Of a DNA stretch of 45,897 nt, positions 44,341 to 45,897 are shown piece by piece. The stretch spans positions 1-45,897 of the forward strand of contig PAOW01000022.1 in the NCBI GenBank assembly GCA_002710015.1, given 5' to 3'. Position numbers and translations under genes: made by a program. The stretch comes from Methanobacteriota archaeon. Lineage in GTDB: Archaea; Thermoplasmatota; Poseidoniia; Poseidoniales; Poseidoniaceae. The notes under the pieces are model-generated. The model made no database searches. It was not told the origin of the DNA and was given only the letters and a program-made list of their open reading frames with translations. The stretch's first letter is position 1. Each line of letters starts with the position of its first letter.

Positions 44341-45897
44341 TCAAATATCTTCCAAATCTTCTAGCAGTTCCAAGTCATCATCAAGGTCTTCTTCGCTCGA
44401 AACAGCATCTGGAATATCATCTAAATTGTCGGATAAATTTTGTATTTCCATTTCTTCCTCCTCCCACATTGAGGCTTCCCGAGCAGAACTTTGACCTCGT
44501 CTGTATACCGCCAAGAAAATAATCAGTAAAATACCAATGTATAAGCCTAGTGTTTGAGGATTGCTGAAGTCTGTTGCGGCGTTTACTATACAATCAAATC
44601 CTTCACACTCAGTTGTAAAGATAAATTGTGGTGTTTGCTTTAGTAAATTAGTGCTTACATTGTCTGCTAATGGCTCTATCGATAGAACTACTGTTGCGTC
44701 TTGCCCTGCCACTACATTCTCTGATGATTTTAATATTAGAGTGAAATCTTGTGTACTAAAAGGATCTATTTCAAGTAGAATTGTATTACCTGATTGAGCG
44801 GAACCGCTCTTAGAGAATTTGGCAGTCCATTCTGAGGGAAGGGATTGAGCTGAAACAATTACGTCAAGCTTGACATTGTTAGAGTTTTCAACTCTAAATT
44901 CATAACTCTGCTCTACATTAGGCAAGAACGGTGTCAGTTCCGTCACTCTTTCAACAAATACTCGACCAGGTTTAACTTCCTCTTTGACCTCAATATGCAT
45001 TGGCAAATCGAAGTATCTAGGGTCTTCGCCGGCAGATACTTCTTCTGTTACTCTGAGGTATAATGTGTGACTACCTGCTAGAACCTTTTCTCTCATCTCA
45101 ATCTTGACTTCGAGATCCGCATAACTTCCAGAGCTAAGTTGTAGTGCGATCACATCTTGTCCGTCGTCGCCTTTTATGCTAAAGTCCCATGAAGCATAGG
45201 CTGGATCTCCGGTATCTTCATTTGTATTTTTGTCAAGTTTGTCAGGAGATATGACTCTCCATGTGTTGTCCCCCGTCTCGTTCGTGCTGTCGGTGATTCT
45301 AACTGTGAAACTCACAGGTTCACCAGGATCGACCGGTCCTACTGAGCCAATGTCCTGCCCATCAGAATCAGAAATTACCTCTGCAAGGATTCCAAAAGTC
45401 CTGTGTACGGTAAATGAAACTACTGAACTCATTTGATCATCACCAGTTGAGAAGCAAATGATTGTGAATAGGCCTATGTCTACATCATCTCTGTTAGTAG
45501 GAGGATAAATTTTTAAAATTAAAGTCAAAGTTTCGTGGGAACCAATGTCTGGGGTAACGGAATATGGTCCCTCAGTCGCAAGTTCAGAGCCAGTGTCATT
45601 GTCGAAAAATGCATATGTCCATGAAGAACTAGGTGTTTCGTCAATCTTCAACCTGTAAGTATCGGTATCAAAACCTGCGTTGAACAAATCGAGATAGAAA
45701 GGCTCACCAGGAATGGTCATGTCTGAGTCTATGTAGTGTGATACTGTCTCATCAAAGGCCTCTGGCCGGTTGGAATCTGCAATTTGTAGCTGGTGGTCCT
45801 CGTCCTCATATACACTCATTCTAGGGGGGGCAAAGACACCTACTTCTTCGATATCCATCACGATTCTCTCTATCACTACTTCTTCTCGAACATTATC
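44341..45897 (-). CDS. Beta-rich surface protein with C-terminal TM (5' partial)
   Basis: The reading frame stays open to the window edge (the track's GTG start at 45876 is only the first start-like codon), so the N-terminus is missing. The visible 518 residues contain at least three Ig/CARDB-like beta domains with the typical GEPFYLDLFNAGFDTDTYRL, DPGEPVSFTVRITDS and VEQSYEFRVENSNNVKLDVIV phrases, as in NEW3/CARDB domains of archaeal surface proteins. Two cysteines occur close together (CEGFDC) before a membrane helix (TLGLYIGILLIIFLAVYRRG). The cytoplasmic tail is extremely acidic (EEDLDDDLELLEDLEDI). It probably works at the cell surface with the giant neighbour, from which a terminator hairpin separates it. 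Confidence 0.85.
   Translation of the reverse strand, partial: DNVREEVVIERIVMDIEEVGVFAPPRMSVYEDEDHQLQIADSNRPEAFDETVSHYIDSDMTIPGEPFYLDLFNAGFDTDTYRLKIDETPSSSWTYAFFDNDTGSELATEGPYSVTPDIGSHETLTLILKIYPPTNRDDVDIGLFTIICFSTGDDQMSSVVSFTVHRTFGILAEVISDSDGQDIGSVGPVDPGEPVSFTVRITDSTNETGDNTWRVISPDKLDKNTNEDTGDPAYASWDFSIKGDDGQDVIALQLSSGSYADLEVKIEMREKVLAGSHTLYLRVTEEVSAGEDPRYFDLPMHIEVKEEVKPGRVFVERVTELTPFLPNVEQSYEFRVENSNNVKLDVIVSAQSLPSEWTAKFSKSGSAQSGNTILLEIDPFSTQDFTLILKSSENVVAGQDATVVLSIEPLADNVSTNLLKQTPQFIFTTECEGFDCIVNAATDFSNPQTLGLYIGILLIIFLAVYRRGQSSAREASMWEEEEMEIQNLSDNLDDIPDAVSSEEDLDDDLELLEDLEDI

Noticed and set aside
44341-45876. Complete 511-aa gene as listed in the ORF track
   Set aside because: The frame stays open to the window edge with no stop upstream of the GTG, so the gene is 5'-partial.

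Overview
The window reads as a chromosomal segment of a marine euryarchaeon, most likely Candidatus Poseidoniales (Marine Group II) or a close Thermoplasmata relative. The evidence is the archaeal RNA polymerase gene order rpoH-rpoB-rpoA1-rpoA2 with an unsplit B and a split A, a Pop5-like RNase P subunit, an XPD-type helicase, a divergent FtsZ, moderate-to-low GC, TATA-type promoters, and frequent GGTGAT/GGAGGTGAT Shine-Dalgarno sequences. The placement is inferred from gene content; no 16S gene is present. I see no insertion sequence, prophage or CRISPR array.

Layout. 1-8508 (minus): a tRNA-Lys(UUU) followed by rpoH, rpoB, rpoA1 and the start of rpoA2. 8.6-13.4 kb: a HemK2-like methyltransferase fused to biotin-protein ligase, two membrane proteins, a short Pop5-like protein, a divergent FtsZ and a TPR protein. 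13.5-19.4 kb (plus): a five-gene respiratory operon with a secreted C-x-C-H protein, a small membrane protein, a Rieske protein, cytochrome b, and a 934-aa fusion of cytochrome b subunit IV with an HdrD-like iron-sulfur module. 19.4-25.6 kb: a SAP/zinc-ribbon membrane protein, then a tight minus-strand operon of asnB, gshA (ferrooxidans type), a saccharopine-dehydrogenase-like gene, a membrane protein, a 2x[4Fe-4S] ferredoxin and a small membrane protein. A 36-aa one-TM protein missed by the ORF track lies just upstream of this operon. 25.6-31.5 kb: a polyprenol/diacylglycerol-kinase-like protein, meaB and the B12-binding mutase subunit, divergent from pccB, a carboxylase accessory subunit, BCCP and a zinc protein; then gdhA. 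31.5-35.3 kb: a TerB-like protein, a ribbon-helix-helix regulator with a likely operator, a gene-free interval rich in strong hairpins (candidate RNA), an XPD-like helicase and an Hsp20-like protein. 35.3-45.9 kb (minus): a 2987-aa surface protein (TSP3 repeats, transglutaminase fold, many Ig-like domains, TM, DUF4129-like tail) and the C-terminal part of a second beta-rich surface protein.

How the genes fit together. The biotin ligase would charge the BCCP at 29.3 kb. PccB, the accessory subunit and BCCP make (S)-methylmalonyl-CoA, which the B12 mutase and MeaB take to succinyl-CoA, so the window holds most of a propionyl-CoA assimilation route. The biotin carboxylase, epimerase and mutase large subunit must be elsewhere. 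The bc operon would oxidise quinol through Rieske/cytochrome b while a cytosolic HdrD-like module is covalently attached. The surface proteins fit a particle- or protein-degrading heterotroph, and asnB and gdhA handle amino-acid nitrogen.

Most unusual signals: (1) rpoA2 and rpoH begin with the same extra N-terminal domain; (2) rpoA1 has a roughly 130-residue cysteine-bearing insertion, while classical zinc sites in A' and B are degraded; (3) cytochrome b subunit IV is fused to HdrD; (4) a methyltransferase is fused to BirA; (5) a multi-hairpin RNA candidate lies at 32572-32793; (6) the saccharopine-dehydrogenase-like gene has ATC where ATG is expected; (7) the giant protein's transglutaminase domain lacks the expected catalytic His.
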